DNA of 64,000 bases from Streptomyces rimosus subsp. rimosus (GCF_000720725.1 NZ_JOCQ01000029.1:1-64000), one strand, 5' to 3'; counted from the first letter of the stretch, positions 16,273-25,361 are shown. Program-made: numbers and translations. Notes: a model not told the origin generated them from the sequence alone.

Positions 16273-17484
16273 ATGCAGGTGATCCAGTCAACGAAGCTCG
16301 CCAACGTCTGCTACGAGATCAGGGGACCGGTCCTTGAGGAGGCGATGCGGCTCGAAGCAGCGGGACACCGCATCCTCAAGCTGAACACCGGAAACCCGGC
16401 GGCCTTCGGTTTCGAGTGCCCGCCGGAGATCCTGGAGGACATCCTCCGCACCGTCGGCACGGCGCACGGCTACGGCGACGCCAAGGGCCTGCTCTCCGCC
16501 CGGCGCGCGGTCATGCAGCACTACCAGACCAAGGGCATCGAGCTGTCGGTCGACGACATCTACCTCGGCAACGGCGTCTCCGAACTGATCCAGATGTCGA
16601 TGCAGGCGCTGCTGGACGACGGGGACGAGGTGCTCGTACCGGCGCCCGACTATCCGCTGTGGACGGCCGCGGTCTCGCTGTCGGGCGGTACGGCGGTGCA
16701 CTACCGCTGCGACGAGCAGGCGGACTGGATGCCGGACCTCGCCGACATCGAGCGCAAGATCACCGACCGCACCAAGGCCCTCGTCGTCATCAACCCGAAC
16801 AACCCGACCGGCGCGGTCTACGACGACGAGCTGCTGCGCGGCCTCGCCGAGATCGCCCGCCGGCACAACCTGATCGTCTGCGCCGACGAGATCTACGACA
16901 AGATCCTCTACGACGGGGTCACCCACACCCCGTTCGCCGCGATCGCCCCCGACCTGCTGACCCTGACCTTCAACGGGCTCTCGAAGTCCTACCGGGTGGC
17001 GGGCTACCGCAGCGGCTGGATGGCGGTCTGCGGCCCGAAGGCGCACGCCGCCTCGTACATCGAGGGTCTGACGATCCTCGCCAACATGCGGCTGTGCGCG
17101 AACATGCCCGCCCAGCACGCCGTGGCCACCGCCCTCGGCGGCCGGCAGTCGATCAACGACCTGGTGCTGCCGGGCGGGCGGCTGCTGGAACAGCGCGACA
17201 CCGCGTACGAGCTGCTCACCCGGATCCCCGGCGTCACCTGCACCAGGCCGAAGGGCGCGCTGTACGCCTTCCCGCGGCTGGACCCGAAGGTCTACAAGAT
17301 CAAGGACGACCGGCAGATGGTGCTGGACCTGCTGCGCGCCGAGAAGATCATGATCGTGCACGGTACGGGCTTCAACTGGCCGGAGCCGGACCACTTCCGC
17401 CTGGTCACGCTGCCGAACAAGGACGACCTGACGGACGCGGTGACCCGCATCGGCACGTTCCTGGACGGCTACGGGCAGTACTGA
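16273..17484 (+). CDS. AlaA-type alanine/pyruvate aminotransferase
   Basis: A 403-residue class I PLP aminotransferase very like AlaA: alanine plus 2-oxoglutarate to pyruvate plus glutamate. VINPNNPTGAVY, CADEIYDKILYDG and NGLSKSYRVAGYRSGW are visible, with PLP lysine K238. The C-terminal HFRLVTLPNKDDL holds the carboxylate-binding Arg. ATG 16273 lies seven bases after TAAGGT (16260-16265), a -10-like box, suggesting a leaderless message, although AAGGTGG also resembles a ribosome site. It is divergent from the KAP gene. Confidence 0.92.
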   Translation: MQVIQSTKLANVCYEIRGPVLEEAMRLEAAGHRILKLNTGNPAAFGFECPPEILEDILRTVGTAHGYGDAKGLLSARRAVMQHYQTKGIELSVDDIYLGNGVSELIQMSMQALLDDGDEVLVPAPDYPLWTAAVSLSGGTAVHYRCDEQADWMPDLADIERKITDRTKALVVINPNNPTGAVYDDELLRGLAEIARRHNLIVCADEIYDKILYDGVTHTPFAAIAPDLLTLTFNGLSKSYRVAGYRSGWMAVCGPKAHAASYIEGLTILANMRLCANMPAQHAVATALGGRQSINDLVLPGGRLLEQRDTAYELLTRIPGVTCTRPKGALYAFPRLDPKVYKIKDDRQMVLDLLRAEKIMIVHGTGFNWPEPDHFRLVTLPNKDDLTDAVTRIGTFLDGYGQY

Positions 17485-17536
17485 GCATCCGCAAGACGGA
17501 CGCCACACCCGAATCCCGACTGTACGGATCACAACT

Positions 17537-17559
17537 TTAGACACTGTCTAAGCTAGGAT
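17537..17559 (+). promoter_or_regulatory. Palindromic operator and -10 box
   Basis: TTAGACACTGTCTAA (17537-17551) is a perfect 7-bp inverted repeat around one base, three bases before the -10-like TAGGAT (17554-17559). The position implies repression of the gene at 17601. The shape is typical of TetR-family sites; no such regulator gene is adjacent. Confidence 0.6.
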
Positions 17560-17600
17560 GGTCTCCCAGCCGCCGTTCCGCGTTGCCAGGAGGCCGTCCC

Positions 17601-18017
17601 ATGTACGAACCGATCCGCACCAAGTCGGTCCACTCCATGGCCGCCGACCAGGACGTCCCGCACCGCTCCCGGGCGGAGGAGCTGGACATCCGGCTCGCCG
17701 GCCATCTGACCGCGCTGCTCACCGTCACCGACGAACTGCGCGCCGCCGTGCCCGGTCCCGCGCTGGACGACGCCGCCGAGCGCATCGCCGAGCAAGTCAC
17801 CCGGCTGCGCGGCGGGGTGTATCCGCTGCGGGCCGCGCCGAGCGGCGGCGGCGACCCGGCCCGCGCGCCCCGGCTGCACCGGCGGGCGCGGATGCTGGCC
17901 GGCAGCGCCCTGGCCGTGGCCACCTCGCGGGGTGACCGCGCCGCCGCCGCGCTGGCGGCCGAGCGCATGGAGGCCCACGAGGCCGACGCCGCCGTACCGG
18001 AGCTGGCCACGGCCTGA
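17601..18017 (+). CDS. Small hypothetical protein behind an operator
   Basis: A 138-residue soluble, helix-rich protein, high in Ala, Arg and Glu, with no Cys and no signal peptide (MYEPIRTKSVHSMAAD...). The AGGAGG before ATG 17601 is near perfect. Helices at about 28-65 and 85-130 could pair as a coiled bundle. I do not recognise the family. It is likely controlled by the palindrome at 17537-17551 and is ended by a perfect 17-bp hairpin shared with pckG. Confidence 0.7.
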   Translation: MYEPIRTKSVHSMAADQDVPHRSRAEELDIRLAGHLTALLTVTDELRAAVPGPALDDAAERIAEQVTRLRGGVYPLRAAPSGGGDPARAPRLHRRARMLAGSALAVATSRGDRAAAALAAERMEAHEADAAVPELATA

Positions 18018-18040
18018 GCGGCCGCGCCGGAAGCAAAGAG

Positions 18041-18080
18041 ACGGCCGGAGCCACGTGTTCGTGCACGTGGCTCCGGCCGT
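18041..18080. terminator. Perfect 17-bp bidirectional terminator
   Basis: ACGGCCGGAGCCACGTG (18041-18057) pairs exactly with 18064-18080, loop TTCGTG, between the convergent small gene and pckG. Confidence 0.9.
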
Positions 18081-18126
18081 CAGCCGTGGTGGCCCGGCCA
18101 TCCCATTGCCGGACCGTTTCGCCGTG

Positions 18127-19950
18127 CTACCCCAGGCGGCGTACCAGCGCGTGGTACTCGTCCCACAGCTCCTTCGGTGTGTGATCACCGAAGGTGTTCA
18201 GGTGGCCGGGGACCAGCGACGCCTCCTCGCGCCACACGTCCTTGTCGACGGTGAGCAGGAAGTCGAGGTCCGCGTCGGCCAGGTCGAGGCCGTCGGTGTC
18301 CAGCGCCTCCTTCGTCGGCAGGATGCCGATCGGCGTCTCGACACCCTCGGCCTTGCCGTCCAGGCGCTCGACGATCCACTTGAGCACCCGGCTGTTCTCA
18401 CCGAAGCCCGGCCACACGAAGCGGCCCGCGTCGTCCTTGCGGAACCAGTTCACGTAGTAGATCTTCGGCAGCTTCGACTGGTCCTTGTCCGCGCCGACCT
18501 TGATCCAGTGGCCCATGTAGTCGCCCATGTTGTAGCCGCAGAACGGCAGCATGGCGAACGGGTCGCGGCGCAGCTCGCCGACCTTGCCCTCGGCCGCCGC
18601 GGTCTTCTCGCTCGCCACGTTCGCGCCGAGGAAGACGCCGTGCTGCCAGGTCAGCGACTCGGTCACGAGCGGTACGGCGCTGGCGCGGCGGCCGCCGAAG
18701 AGGATGGCCGAGATCGGCACGCCCTTGGGGTCCTCCCACTCGGGCGCGATGATCGGGCACTGCCCGGCCGGTACGGTGAAGCGGGCGTTGGGGTGGGCCG
18801 CCGGGGTCCCGGACTCCGGGGTCCAGTCGTTGCCCTTCCAGTCCGTCAGGTGCGCGGGCTTCTCCTCGGTCATGCCCTCCCACCACACGTCGCCGTCGTC
18901 GGTCAGCGCGACGTTGGTGAAGACCGAGTTGCCCCACAGGGTCTTCATCGCGTTGGCGTTGGTGTGCTCGCCGGTGCCGGGCGCGACGCCGAAGAATCCG
19001 GCCTCGGGGTTGATCGCGTACAGGCGGCCGTCCTCGCCGAAGCGCATCCAGGCGATGTCGTCGCCGATGGTCTCGACCGTCCAGCCGGAGATCGTGGGCT
19101 CCAGCATCGCGAGGTTGGTCTTGCCGCAGGCGCTCGGGAACGCGGCGGCGACGTACTTCGACTCGCCCTGCGGCGGGGTGAGTTTGAGGATGAGCATGTG
19201 CTCGGCGAGCCAGCCCTCGTCGCGGGCCATGACCGAGGCGATGCGCAGCGCGTAGCACTTCTTGCCCAGCAGGGCGTTGCCGCCGTAGCCGGAGCCGAAG
19301 GACCAGATCTCGCGGTCCTCGGGGAAGTGCGAGATGTACTTGGTCGAGTTGCACGGCCACGGCACGTCGGCCTCGCCGGCGGCGAGCGGGGCGCCGAGGG
19401 TGTGCACGGCCTTCACGAAGAAGCCGTCCGTCCCCAGTTCGTCGAGGACGGCCTGGCCCATCCGGGTCATGGTGCGCATCGAGACGGCGACGTACGCCGA
19501 GTCGGTGATCTCCACGCCGAGCGCGGAGAGCGGGGAGCCGAGCGGGCCCATGCAGAACGGGACGACGTACATCGTCCGGCCGCGCATCGCGCCACGGAAG
19601 ATGCCCTGCTCACCGGTGAAGATGTCGCGCATCTCCGCCGGTGCCTTCCAGTGGTTGGTCGGGCCCGCGTCCTCCTCCTTCGCCGAGCAGATGAAGGTGC
19701 GGTCCTCCACCCGGGCGACGTCCGACGGATCGGACGCGGCGTAGTACGAGTTGGGGCGCTTGATCGGGTCCAGCTTCGTGAAGGTGCCCTTGGCGACGAG
19801 CTCCTCGCACAGGCGCTCGTACTCCGCCTCCGAGCCGTCGCACCACACGACGCGGTCCGGCTCGGTGATGGCTGCGATCTCATCGACCCAGGAGATCAGT
19901 TCCTGGTGGTTGGTCGGGACGGGGGAGGGAGCCGCGTTGTCGCGCGCCAC
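18127..19950 (-). CDS. pckG: Phosphoenolpyruvate carboxykinase (GTP)
   Basis: A 607-residue cytoplasmic enzyme converting oxaloacetate and GTP to PEP and CO2, the entry to gluconeogenesis. FPSACGKTN is the kinase P loop with the reactive Cys (C275) and K277; [17 protein letters not shown] and FGGRRAS are further GTP-PEPCK signatures. I place the start at GTG 19950, preceded by AGGAGCGATC, which gives [10 protein letters not shown] and the usual length of about 608, rather than 19983. It stands alone and ends at the hairpin 18041-18080. Confidence 0.95.
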   Translation of the reverse strand: MARDNAAPSPVPTNHQELISWVDEIAAITEPDRVVWCDGSEAEYERLCEELVAKGTFTKLDPIKRPNSYYAASDPSDVARVEDRTFICSAKEEDAGPTNHWKAPAEMRDIFTGEQGIFRGAMRGRTMYVVPFCMGPLGSPLSALGVEITDSAYVAVSMRTMTRMGQAVLDELGTDGFFVKAVHTLGAPLAAGEADVPWPCNSTKYISHFPEDREIWSFGSGYGGNALLGKKCYALRIASVMARDEGWLAEHMLILKLTPPQGESKYVAAAFPSACGKTNLAMLEPTISGWTVETIGDDIAWMRFGEDGRLYAINPEAGFFGVAPGTGEHTNANAMKTLWGNSVFTNVALTDDGDVWWEGMTEEKPAHLTDWKGNDWTPESGTPAAHPNARFTVPAGQCPIIAPEWEDPKGVPISAILFGGRRASAVPLVTESLTWQHGVFLGANVASEKTAAAEGKVGELRRDPFAMLPFCGYNMGDYMGHWIKVGADKDQSKLPKIYYVNWFRKDDAGRFVWPGFGENSRVLKWIVERLDGKAEGVETPIGILPTKEALDTDGLDLADADLDFLLTVDKDVWREEASLVPGHLNTFGDHTPKELWDEYHALVRRLG

Positions 19951-20132
19951 GATCGCTCCTAGATGAGGGTTTGGTCGGACCACTGTCTGCGCACATGCCG
20001 GCAGCGCCCGCTTGATGAAGGTGTCTGCCCCTTGGGGGCTGCGACCCGGATGCTTCGCGACCGCTCATCCGGTGCCGACCGCACTCATTTGATCATCCGA
20101 CCCCGATCCACATCTGTCCAGAGGAGGTTCTC

Positions 20133-20183
20133 GTGACCGTCACCACTTCCGGACCAATCCGTAACTTACGGTCGCGTAGGTAG
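20133..20183 (+). CDS. Possible 16-codon leader peptide with a TTA codon
   Basis: GTG 20133 has an excellent GAGGAGG eight bases upstream and begins a 16-codon frame (MTVTTSGPIRNLRSRR) ending ten bases before the hemolysin III-like gene. Codon 12 is TTA, read in Streptomyces only by the bldA tRNA. It might couple downstream expression to development. Against this, a -10-like TAGCAT at 20181-20186 could start a leaderless message that omits this frame. Confidence 0.4.
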   Translation: MTVTTSGPIRNLRSRR

Positions 20184-20186
20184 CAT
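20159..20186 (+). promoter_or_regulatory. Palindrome CCGTAACTTACGG and -10 box before the hemolysin III-like gene
   Basis: CCGTAA-C-TTACGG (20159-20171) is a perfect palindrome; TTACGGTCGCGTAGG adds a second imperfect repeat partly overlapping it. TAGCAT (20181-20186) is seven bases before ATG 20194, the spacing of leaderless Streptomyces promoters. A repressor here would block the -35 to -10 region. Confidence 0.5.
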
Positions 20187-20193
20187 TGCGGCC

Positions 20194-20922
20194 ATGACTT
20201 CCGCGCCCGACGCCGCCGAAAGCCGCACTTCCCCCGTGACCAGCGCGGCCGCCGACGCAGTATCCGCGGTCGCCGCGGCGGCCGCGCCGCTCAAGCCCAA
20301 ACTGCGGGGCTGGCTGCACGCGGGGATGTTCCCCGCCGCCCTCGTCTCCGGTGTGGTGCTCACGGCGCTGGCCGACAGCACCCGCGGCCGGATCGCCTGT
20401 GCCGTCTACACCCTCTCGGCCTGTCTGCTCTTCGGGATCAGCGCCCTTTACCACCGCGGCAATTGGGGGCCGCGCACCGGAGCGATCCTGCGCCGGCTGG
20501 ATCACGCCAACATCTTCCTGATCATCGCGGGCACCTACACCCCGCTGACCATGCTGCTGATCCCCGGCAGCCGCGGACAGATACTCCTGTGGGCCGTCTG
20601 GGGGGCCGCCCTCGCCGGCATCGCCTTCCGCGTCTTCTGGGTGGGTGCGCCACGCTGGCTCTACACGCCCTGCTACATCGCGCTCGGCTGGGCGGCCGTC
20701 TTCTTCCTGCCCGACTTCCTGCGCAAGGGCGGCATCGCCGTCCTCGTCCTCGTCATCGTCGGCGGCGTCCTCTACAGCGCCGGCGGCATCATCTACGGCA
20801 TCAAGCGCCCCAATCCCTCACCGCGCTGGTTCGGCTTCCACGAGGTGTTCCACTCCCTGACGCTGGCGGCGTTCGCCGTGCACTACGTCGGAATCTCACT
20901 GGTGGCCTATACGCACGCCTGA
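20194..20922 (+). CDS. Hemolysin III-family (HlyIII/PAQR) membrane protein
   Basis: A 242-residue protein with seven predicted helices after a polar 35-residue N terminus. Family marks are SALYHR with LDHANIF in the early part and HEVFHSLTLAAFAVHY near the end: the Ser, Asp and His cluster that binds zinc in PAQR proteins. The name comes from one Bacillus report; the true role is probably lipid-linked hydrolysis or membrane stress response. Likely leaderless from the -10 box at 20181. The hairpin at 20970-21000 ends it. Confidence 0.9.
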   Translation: MTSAPDAAESRTSPVTSAAADAVSAVAAAAAPLKPKLRGWLHAGMFPAALVSGVVLTALADSTRGRIACAVYTLSACLLFGISALYHRGNWGPRTGAILRRLDHANIFLIIAGTYTPLTMLLIPGSRGQILLWAVWGAALAGIAFRVFWVGAPRWLYTPCYIALGWAAVFFLPDFLRKGGIAVLVLVIVGGVLYSAGGIIYGIKRPNPSPRWFGFHEVFHSLTLAAFAVHYVGISLVAYTHA

Positions 20923-21171
20923 GGCGCCCGGCGCGGCATCCGGTCCGCCCGCAGCCCCTCTTCCACCCCGCGCGCCGGCGCTGTCACCGCGCCGGCGCGC
21001 GCCTCCTCCGCCCACACGTGGCCGCGGTCTCGACGCCGCGGCCACTTGCCATGTCAGGGCGGCCACCCCGGCCAGGACCAGCCCCACCACCACGGCCGTG
21101 CCCCCGACGAGGAAACCCCCGACGCACAGCGCCGCCGCGAACACGGCGAACACATCGATCGCGGTACGCAT
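20896..21171 (-). CDS. Possible small membrane protein
   Basis: A 91-residue frame starting MRTAIDVFAVFAAALCVGG, with two hydrophobic segments (about 4-20, 22-42) then an Arg/Gly-rich tail that runs through the terminator hairpin and 27 bases into the end of the preceding gene on the other strand. GGAGGG lies about 13 bases before the ATG. The hydrophobic part looks like protein, but the tail may be read-through of non-coding sequence. Uncertain. Confidence 0.35.
   Translation of the reverse strand: MRTAIDVFAVFAAALCVGGFLVGGTAVVVGLVLAGVAALTWQVAAASRPRPRVGGGGARRRGDSAGARGGRGAAGGPDAAPGASGVRIGHQ
20970..21000 (+). terminator. Terminator of the hemolysin III-like gene
   Basis: GCGCGCCGGCGC (20970-20981) pairs perfectly with 20989-21000, loop TGTCACC. 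Confidence 0.8.
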
Positions 21172-21288
21172 ACCCGCAACACCCCCTCCAAGCATCACTG
21201 ACAGTGACCTTGCTCTTGCCACAGCGTTACACACGCCACTGACAAACCACAGCCCTCCAGAGAGCAAGGGGGCGTCAAGGGGTGCCGA

Positions 21289-21345
21289 TTGACAGTCGCC
21301 ATCTTTTGAGAGTTACTTCCAATAGCCAGTACCTCTCGAAAGGTG
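21289..21345 (+). promoter_or_regulatory. Promoter and leader hairpin of the MFS efflux gene
   Basis: TTGACA (21289-21294) and TTACTT (21313-21318), 18 bp apart, form a plausible promoter. UUUUGAGAG (21304-21312) can pair along all nine bases, with one G-U, with CUCUCGAAA (21333-21341), which overlaps the ribosome site AAAGGTG (21339-21345). The same repeat could instead be a TetR operator in DNA. Confidence 0.45.
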
Positions 21346-21352
21346 TGCCGCC

Positions 21353-22942
21353 GTGTCCGTGCCGCAGCACTTCCTCCCGGGCCAGGAGACCGGTCCGCAC
21401 GCCGAAGCCGCCCCCGCCCCCAGGCGCTGGTGGGCTCTCGCCGCCCTGGTCGCCTCGATGCTCGTCCTCGGCTTCGACACCACGATCCTCAACGTCGCGC
21501 TGCCGACGATGGCCGCCCAACTGGGCGCCGACAGCGGACAGCAACAGTGGATCGCCGACGCCTACTTGGTCGTCTTCGCCGCCCTGATGCTCCCGGCCGG
21601 ACTGCTCGGCGACCGGTTCGGACGCCGCCGGATGCTCATCACCGGCCTCGCCGTGTTCCTCGCCGGCTCCCTGCTCGGCACCGTCGTCGGCAGTCCGGGA
21701 CCGGTCATCGCCGCCCGTGCGGTCATGGGCGTCGGCGCCGCGCTGGTCATGCCGCTGGCCCTGTCCGTACTGCCGTCCCTGTTCGGCCCCGAGGAGCGGA
21801 CCAGGGCGGTCGGCGCGATCTCCGCCGCCTCGGCGCTCGGCCTGCCGCTCGGCCCGCTGATCGGCGGCCGGCTGCTCGACCACTTCTGGTGGGGCTCGGT
21901 CTTCCTCGTGAACGTCCCGCTGGTCCTGGCCGGCATCGTGTGCTGCGCGTTCCTGCTGCCCGAGACGTCCGACCCGGCCTCCCCCGAAGTGGACGCGCCG
22001 TCCACCGCGCTGACCGTCACCGGCCTCGGCGCGCTCGTGTACGGCGTGATCGAAGGGCCCGCCCGGGGCTGGACCGACCCGCTCGTCCTCGGCGTGCTCG
22101 GCGCCTCCGCCGTCCTGCTCGGCTGCCTCGTACTCCGGGAACGCGGCCGGTCCCGCCCGATGCTGGACCTGCGGCTGCTGCGCGACCGCGGCTTCCTGTG
22201 GAACTGCGTCGCGGCGACCCTGGTCACGCTGGTGCTGTCCGGGCTGATGTTCATCCTCCCCCAGTACCTGCAAGCCGTCCTGAGGTACGACGCGTTCGCC
22301 ACCGGTGTGCGGATGCTGCCGATGATGGCCGGGCTGATCGTCGCGGCGAAGGGCAGCGGGCCGCTGGTCGCCCGTACCGGACCGCGCCCGGTCGTCACCG
22401 GCGGCCTGCTCGTCCTCGCCGCCGCCGCACTCCTCGGCTCCACCACCGAGGCGTCGGACGGCTACGGCACGACAGCCCTCTGGCTGTCCGTGGCGGGCGT
22501 CGGCTTCGGCTTCGCGGTGGTGCCCGCCATGGACGCCGCGCTGGGCACGCTGCCGCGGGAGCGCGCGGGCAGCGGCTCCGGACTGCTGCTGACGGTACGG
22601 CAGTTCGGCGGCGCGCTCGGCATCGCGGTGCTCGGCAGCCTGCTCGCGGGCGCGTACACCGACCGGCTCGACGTCTCCCACCTGCCCGCGCCCGCGGCAT
22701 CCGCCGCCGAGAAGTCGGTGGTAGCCGCCCACCTGGTCGCGGACCGCGTCGGGGACGCGCAGCTGGCTGCCTCCGCCGACGCCGCGTATGTGCACGGTAT
22801 GGGTCTGGCCCTGCTGGTGTGCGGGATCGCGGCGCTGGCGGCGGCGACGCTCGTGGCGGCCTTCCTGCCGAATCCGCGGCCCGTACGTCCCGTACGAGGG
22901 GATGCCACCCGACCCGCCGCCCTCCAGCACCGACCACGCTGA
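21353..22942 (+). CDS. DHA2-type multidrug efflux MFS transporter
   Basis: A 529-residue, 14-helix major facilitator of the EmrB/QacA type, exporting drugs by proton antiport. Visible marks are FDTTILNVALPTMAAQLG in helix 1 (Asp and motif D1), LLGDRFGRRR (motif A) and LGLPLGPLIGGRLLDHFWWGSVFLVNVP (motif C, which I give only by its ends at about 164-190). The start GTG 21353 uses AAAGGTG. The TetR gene 87 bases downstream on the same strand is its likely regulator. Substrate unknown. Confidence 0.9.
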   Translation: MSVPQHFLPGQETGPHAEAAPAPRRWWALAALVASMLVLGFDTTILNVALPTMAAQLGADSGQQQWIADAYLVVFAALMLPAGLLGDRFGRRRMLITGLAVFLAGSLLGTVVGSPGPVIAARAVMGVGAALVMPLALSVLPSLFGPEERTRAVGAISAASALGLPLGPLIGGRLLDHFWWGSVFLVNVPLVLAGIVCCAFLLPETSDPASPEVDAPSTALTVTGLGALVYGVIEGPARGWTDPLVLGVLGASAVLLGCLVLRERGRSRPMLDLRLLRDRGFLWNCVAATLVTLVLSGLMFILPQYLQAVLRYDAFATGVRMLPMMAGLIVAAKGSGPLVARTGPRPVVTGGLLVLAAAALLGSTTEASDGYGTTALWLSVAGVGFGFAVVPAMDAALGTLPRERAGSGSGLLLTVRQFGGALGIAVLGSLLAGAYTDRLDVSHLPAPAASAAEKSVVAAHLVADRVGDAQLAASADAAYVHGMGLALLVCGIAALAAATLVAAFLPNPRPVRPVRGDATRPAALQHRPR

Positions 22943-23029
22943 CCCTGCCGGCCCTGCCGGCCAGGGCACTCGTACCGCCCGTTCCGCGTCCGTGGCCCCC
23001 GCTCCGGACGATGCCCGACAATGACCTTC

Positions 23030-23653
23030 ATGGCCTCTGCACAGAAATCCGCCGCGCAGCCCGCCGCACCCAAGGTCGGGCTGCGCGAGCGGAAGAAGAT
23101 CCAGACCCGGCAGGCGATCCGCCGGGCCGCCTACCGGCTCTTCGAGGAGCAGGGGTACGACGCGACCCCCGTCGACCGGATCGCCGAGGCCGCCGACGTC
23201 TCCCCCAGCACGGTCTTCCGCTACTTCCCCACCAAGGAAGACATCGTGCTCACCGACGAGTACGACCCGCTCCTGGAGGCCGGGCTGCGGGCCCGGCCGG
23301 CCGACGAGCCGATGGTCGAATCGCTGCGGCACGTCTTCATCGGGTCGCTGCACCGTTTCGCCGCCGAAGAGCGCACCGAAATGGTGCAGCGCATCCGCCT
23401 CGTCCGGGAGGTACCGGCGATCCGCGGCCGGCTGGCGGAGAACACCGCGCGGGACACCGGGATGATCAGCGCCGTACTGGCGGAACGGTCCGGTCGGCCC
23501 GCCGACGACCTGGAGATCCGGGTGATCGCGGCGGCCGTCCTGGCCGCCCTCCAGGAAGCGCTGATGCGCTGGGTCGCGGACGGGCAGCGGGATGACCTCG
23601 AAGAGCTGATCGGCCGGACGATGGACGTGCTGGCGCGGGGGTTGCGGCTTTAG
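23030..23653 (+). CDS. TetR-family regulator
   Basis: A 207-residue regulator with an N-terminal helix-turn-helix at about 32-62 (TPVDRIAEAADVSPSTVFRYF) followed by YFPTKEDIVL, and an all-helical ligand domain. ATG 23021 is an alternative start; at 23030 the -10-like GACAAT lies seven bases before, pointing to a leaderless message. It probably controls the upstream efflux pump and itself. Confidence 0.88.
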   Translation: MASAQKSAAQPAAPKVGLRERKKIQTRQAIRRAAYRLFEEQGYDATPVDRIAEAADVSPSTVFRYFPTKEDIVLTDEYDPLLEAGLRARPADEPMVESLRHVFIGSLHRFAAEERTEMVQRIRLVREVPAIRGRLAENTARDTGMISAVLAERSGRPADDLEIRVIAAAVLAALQEALMRWVADGQRDDLEELIGRTMDVLARGLRL

Positions 23654-23705
23654 CGGATTCAAAGGGCCGGAACGGCCAGCCCCAACCTTTCCGGGAGTCC
23701 CCTCG

Positions 23706-24179
23706 TCACTCCCTCAAAGCCCTGGCATACGGCGCCACCCGCCCCGGCACCCTGGCCGCCGGTTCCCCGAGCTGCCGGGCCAGCCGCCCGCGCAGCCGTG
23801 TCAGCCGTTCTATCCGGGCGTCCAGGTCGGCCAGCCGGCGGCGGGCCACCGCCTCCGCCACCCGGCAGTCGTCCCGTCCGGGACCGTCCGTGGGGGCGTC
23901 GTCCCCCGCGCCGTCGCGGGCGCCGTTCCCCGGGGCGAACAGGGCGGAGACGCCGCCCGGCGGCAGCGAGTCGAGGAGCGGCGCGAACGACCGGATGTCG
24001 CCCACCGTCAGCCCCGCGTCGAGCAGTTCGCGCACCGTACGCAGGCGGTGTACGTCCTCCGGCGCGTACACCCGGTGACCGGACGGCGTGCGCCGGGCGG
24101 TCACCAGCCCCTGCTCCTCGTAGTAGCGCAGTGCCCTGGCCGTCATGCCCGCGGCGGCCGCGGCGTCCCCGATGCGCAT
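23706..24179 (-). CDS. MerR-family regulator
   Basis: A 157-residue regulator. MRIGDAAAAAGMTARALRYYEEQGL is the MerR winged helix start (quoted in part; residues 1-70 form the domain), followed by a Gly/Pro linker and a coiled coil at about 110-140 (LADLDARIERLTRLRGRL). It has one Cys, so metal sensing is unlikely. GGGAGGA supports ATG 24179. It lies 149 bases after the oxidoreductase gene on the same strand; a textbook MerR promoter precedes that gene. Confidence 0.88.
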   Translation of the reverse strand: MRIGDAAAAAGMTARALRYYEEQGLVTARRTPSGHRVYAPEDVHRLRTVRELLDAGLTVGDIRSFAPLLDSLPPGGVSALFAPGNGARDGAGDDAPTDGPGRDDCRVAEAVARRRLADLDARIERLTRLRGRLARQLGEPAARVPGRVAPYARALRE

Positions 24180-24328
24180 CCGGTCCTCCCCCGACGGGGC
24201 CCGGTCGGTGGCGCCCCGTTGCGTACGTCGGCTCACTGAGACCGTACGTCGTCGACCGGGGGCGCGAGCGACGGGCCCGCGCCGCGGAGGGGCCGCGTCA
24301 CAGCCCCACGCGTACGCGGGGGACCCGC

Positions 24329-25354
24329 TCACAGCTCCACGAGCACGGCTCCCATGTGCCGGCCCTCGATCAGCTCCATGAGGGCGCGCGGGGCCTCCTC
24401 GATGCCGTGCAGCCGGGCGTGCGGGAAGGTGAGCGTGCCGTCCCGCAGCCCGCGCCCGAAGTACTCGTTCCACTCGGGGATCAGGCCGAGGTGGTCGTAG
24501 AGCGCGACGCCCCGCAGGGTGACGCTGCGGGAGAGCAGCGACAGGGTGTCGATCTCGGTGGTGTGCGCTGCGGAATCGGAGAGCTGGGCGGACAGCGCGC
24601 CGACGAGCGCGATCCGGGCGCCGCGGTTGGCGAGCGCGATGGAGGCCTGCAACTGCTCGCCGCCGACGTTGTCGAAGACCGCGTCCACGCCATCGGGGGC
24701 CGCCGCGCGCAGCTGCTCCTCGATGGGGCCCGCACCGCGGATCACCACCGCGTCGTAGCCCAGCTCCTTGACCAGGATGTCGGCCTTGCGCTGCGATCCC
24801 GTACTGCCGATGACCCGTGCGGCACCCTGCAGACGGGCGATCTGGCCGGCCAGCGACCCCACGCCGCCGGCCGCGCCGGTCACGAACACCGTGTCACCGG
24901 CGCGCACCTCGGCACCTCGTACGACGCCCATGTAGGCGGTGGGGCCCTGGGAGAGGTACGCGGCCGGGTCGGGCAGCAGGTCACGGTCCCGGCGCTGTAC
25001 GGCAGCCGCGTCCACGAGGGCGTACTCCCGCCAGCCGGAGTGGTGTTCCACCAGGTCACCGGGGGCGAAGTCGGTGCCGGGGGCCTCCACCACCTCGCCG
25101 ATGGCCGAGCCGTGCAGCGGTTCGCCGACCACGAAGGACGGCATCGGGACGGCGGTGACCTCGTCCATCAGCGTCCGCATCACGGCGGCGACGGCCATCG
25201 TCGTGTTGCGCACGAGCACCTGCCCCGGGCCCGGCCGGGGCACCGGCACCTCGGCCACCTCGAAGAGGTCGTCGGTGATCGGCCCCTGCGGGCGGGCGGC
25301 CAGGCGGACTTCGCGGTGGGTGGCGGGCAGGCCGCCCTCGGTACGGTTCATCAT
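24329..25354 (-). CDS. NADP-dependent zinc-free alcohol dehydrogenase-like reductase (MDR)
   Basis: A 341-residue medium-chain reductase of the leukotriene B4 12-hydroxydehydrogenase/CurA type, reducing activated double bonds with NADPH. The nucleotide loop is VFVTGAAGGVGSLAGQIA near 158-175; the zinc cysteines of true alcohol dehydrogenases are absent. It starts at ATG 25354 or the next ATG. Upstream is a MerR-type promoter with a 19-bp spacer; the regulator is encoded just downstream. A role in detoxifying enones or quinones is likely. Confidence 0.88.
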   Translation of the reverse strand: MMNRTEGGLPATHREVRLAARPQGPITDDLFEVAEVPVPRPGPGQVLVRNTTMAVAAVMRTLMDEVTAVPMPSFVVGEPLHGSAIGEVVEAPGTDFAPGDLVEHHSGWREYALVDAAAVQRRDRDLLPDPAAYLSQGPTAYMGVVRGAEVRAGDTVFVTGAAGGVGSLAGQIARLQGAARVIGSTGSQRKADILVKELGYDAVVIRGAGPIEEQLRAAAPDGVDAVFDNVGGEQLQASIALANRGARIALVGALSAQLSDSAAHTTEIDTLSLLSRSVTLRGVALYDHLGLIPEWNEYFGRGLRDGTLTFPHARLHGIEEAPRALMELIEGRHMGAVLVEL

Positions 25355-25361
25355 GCCGTCA

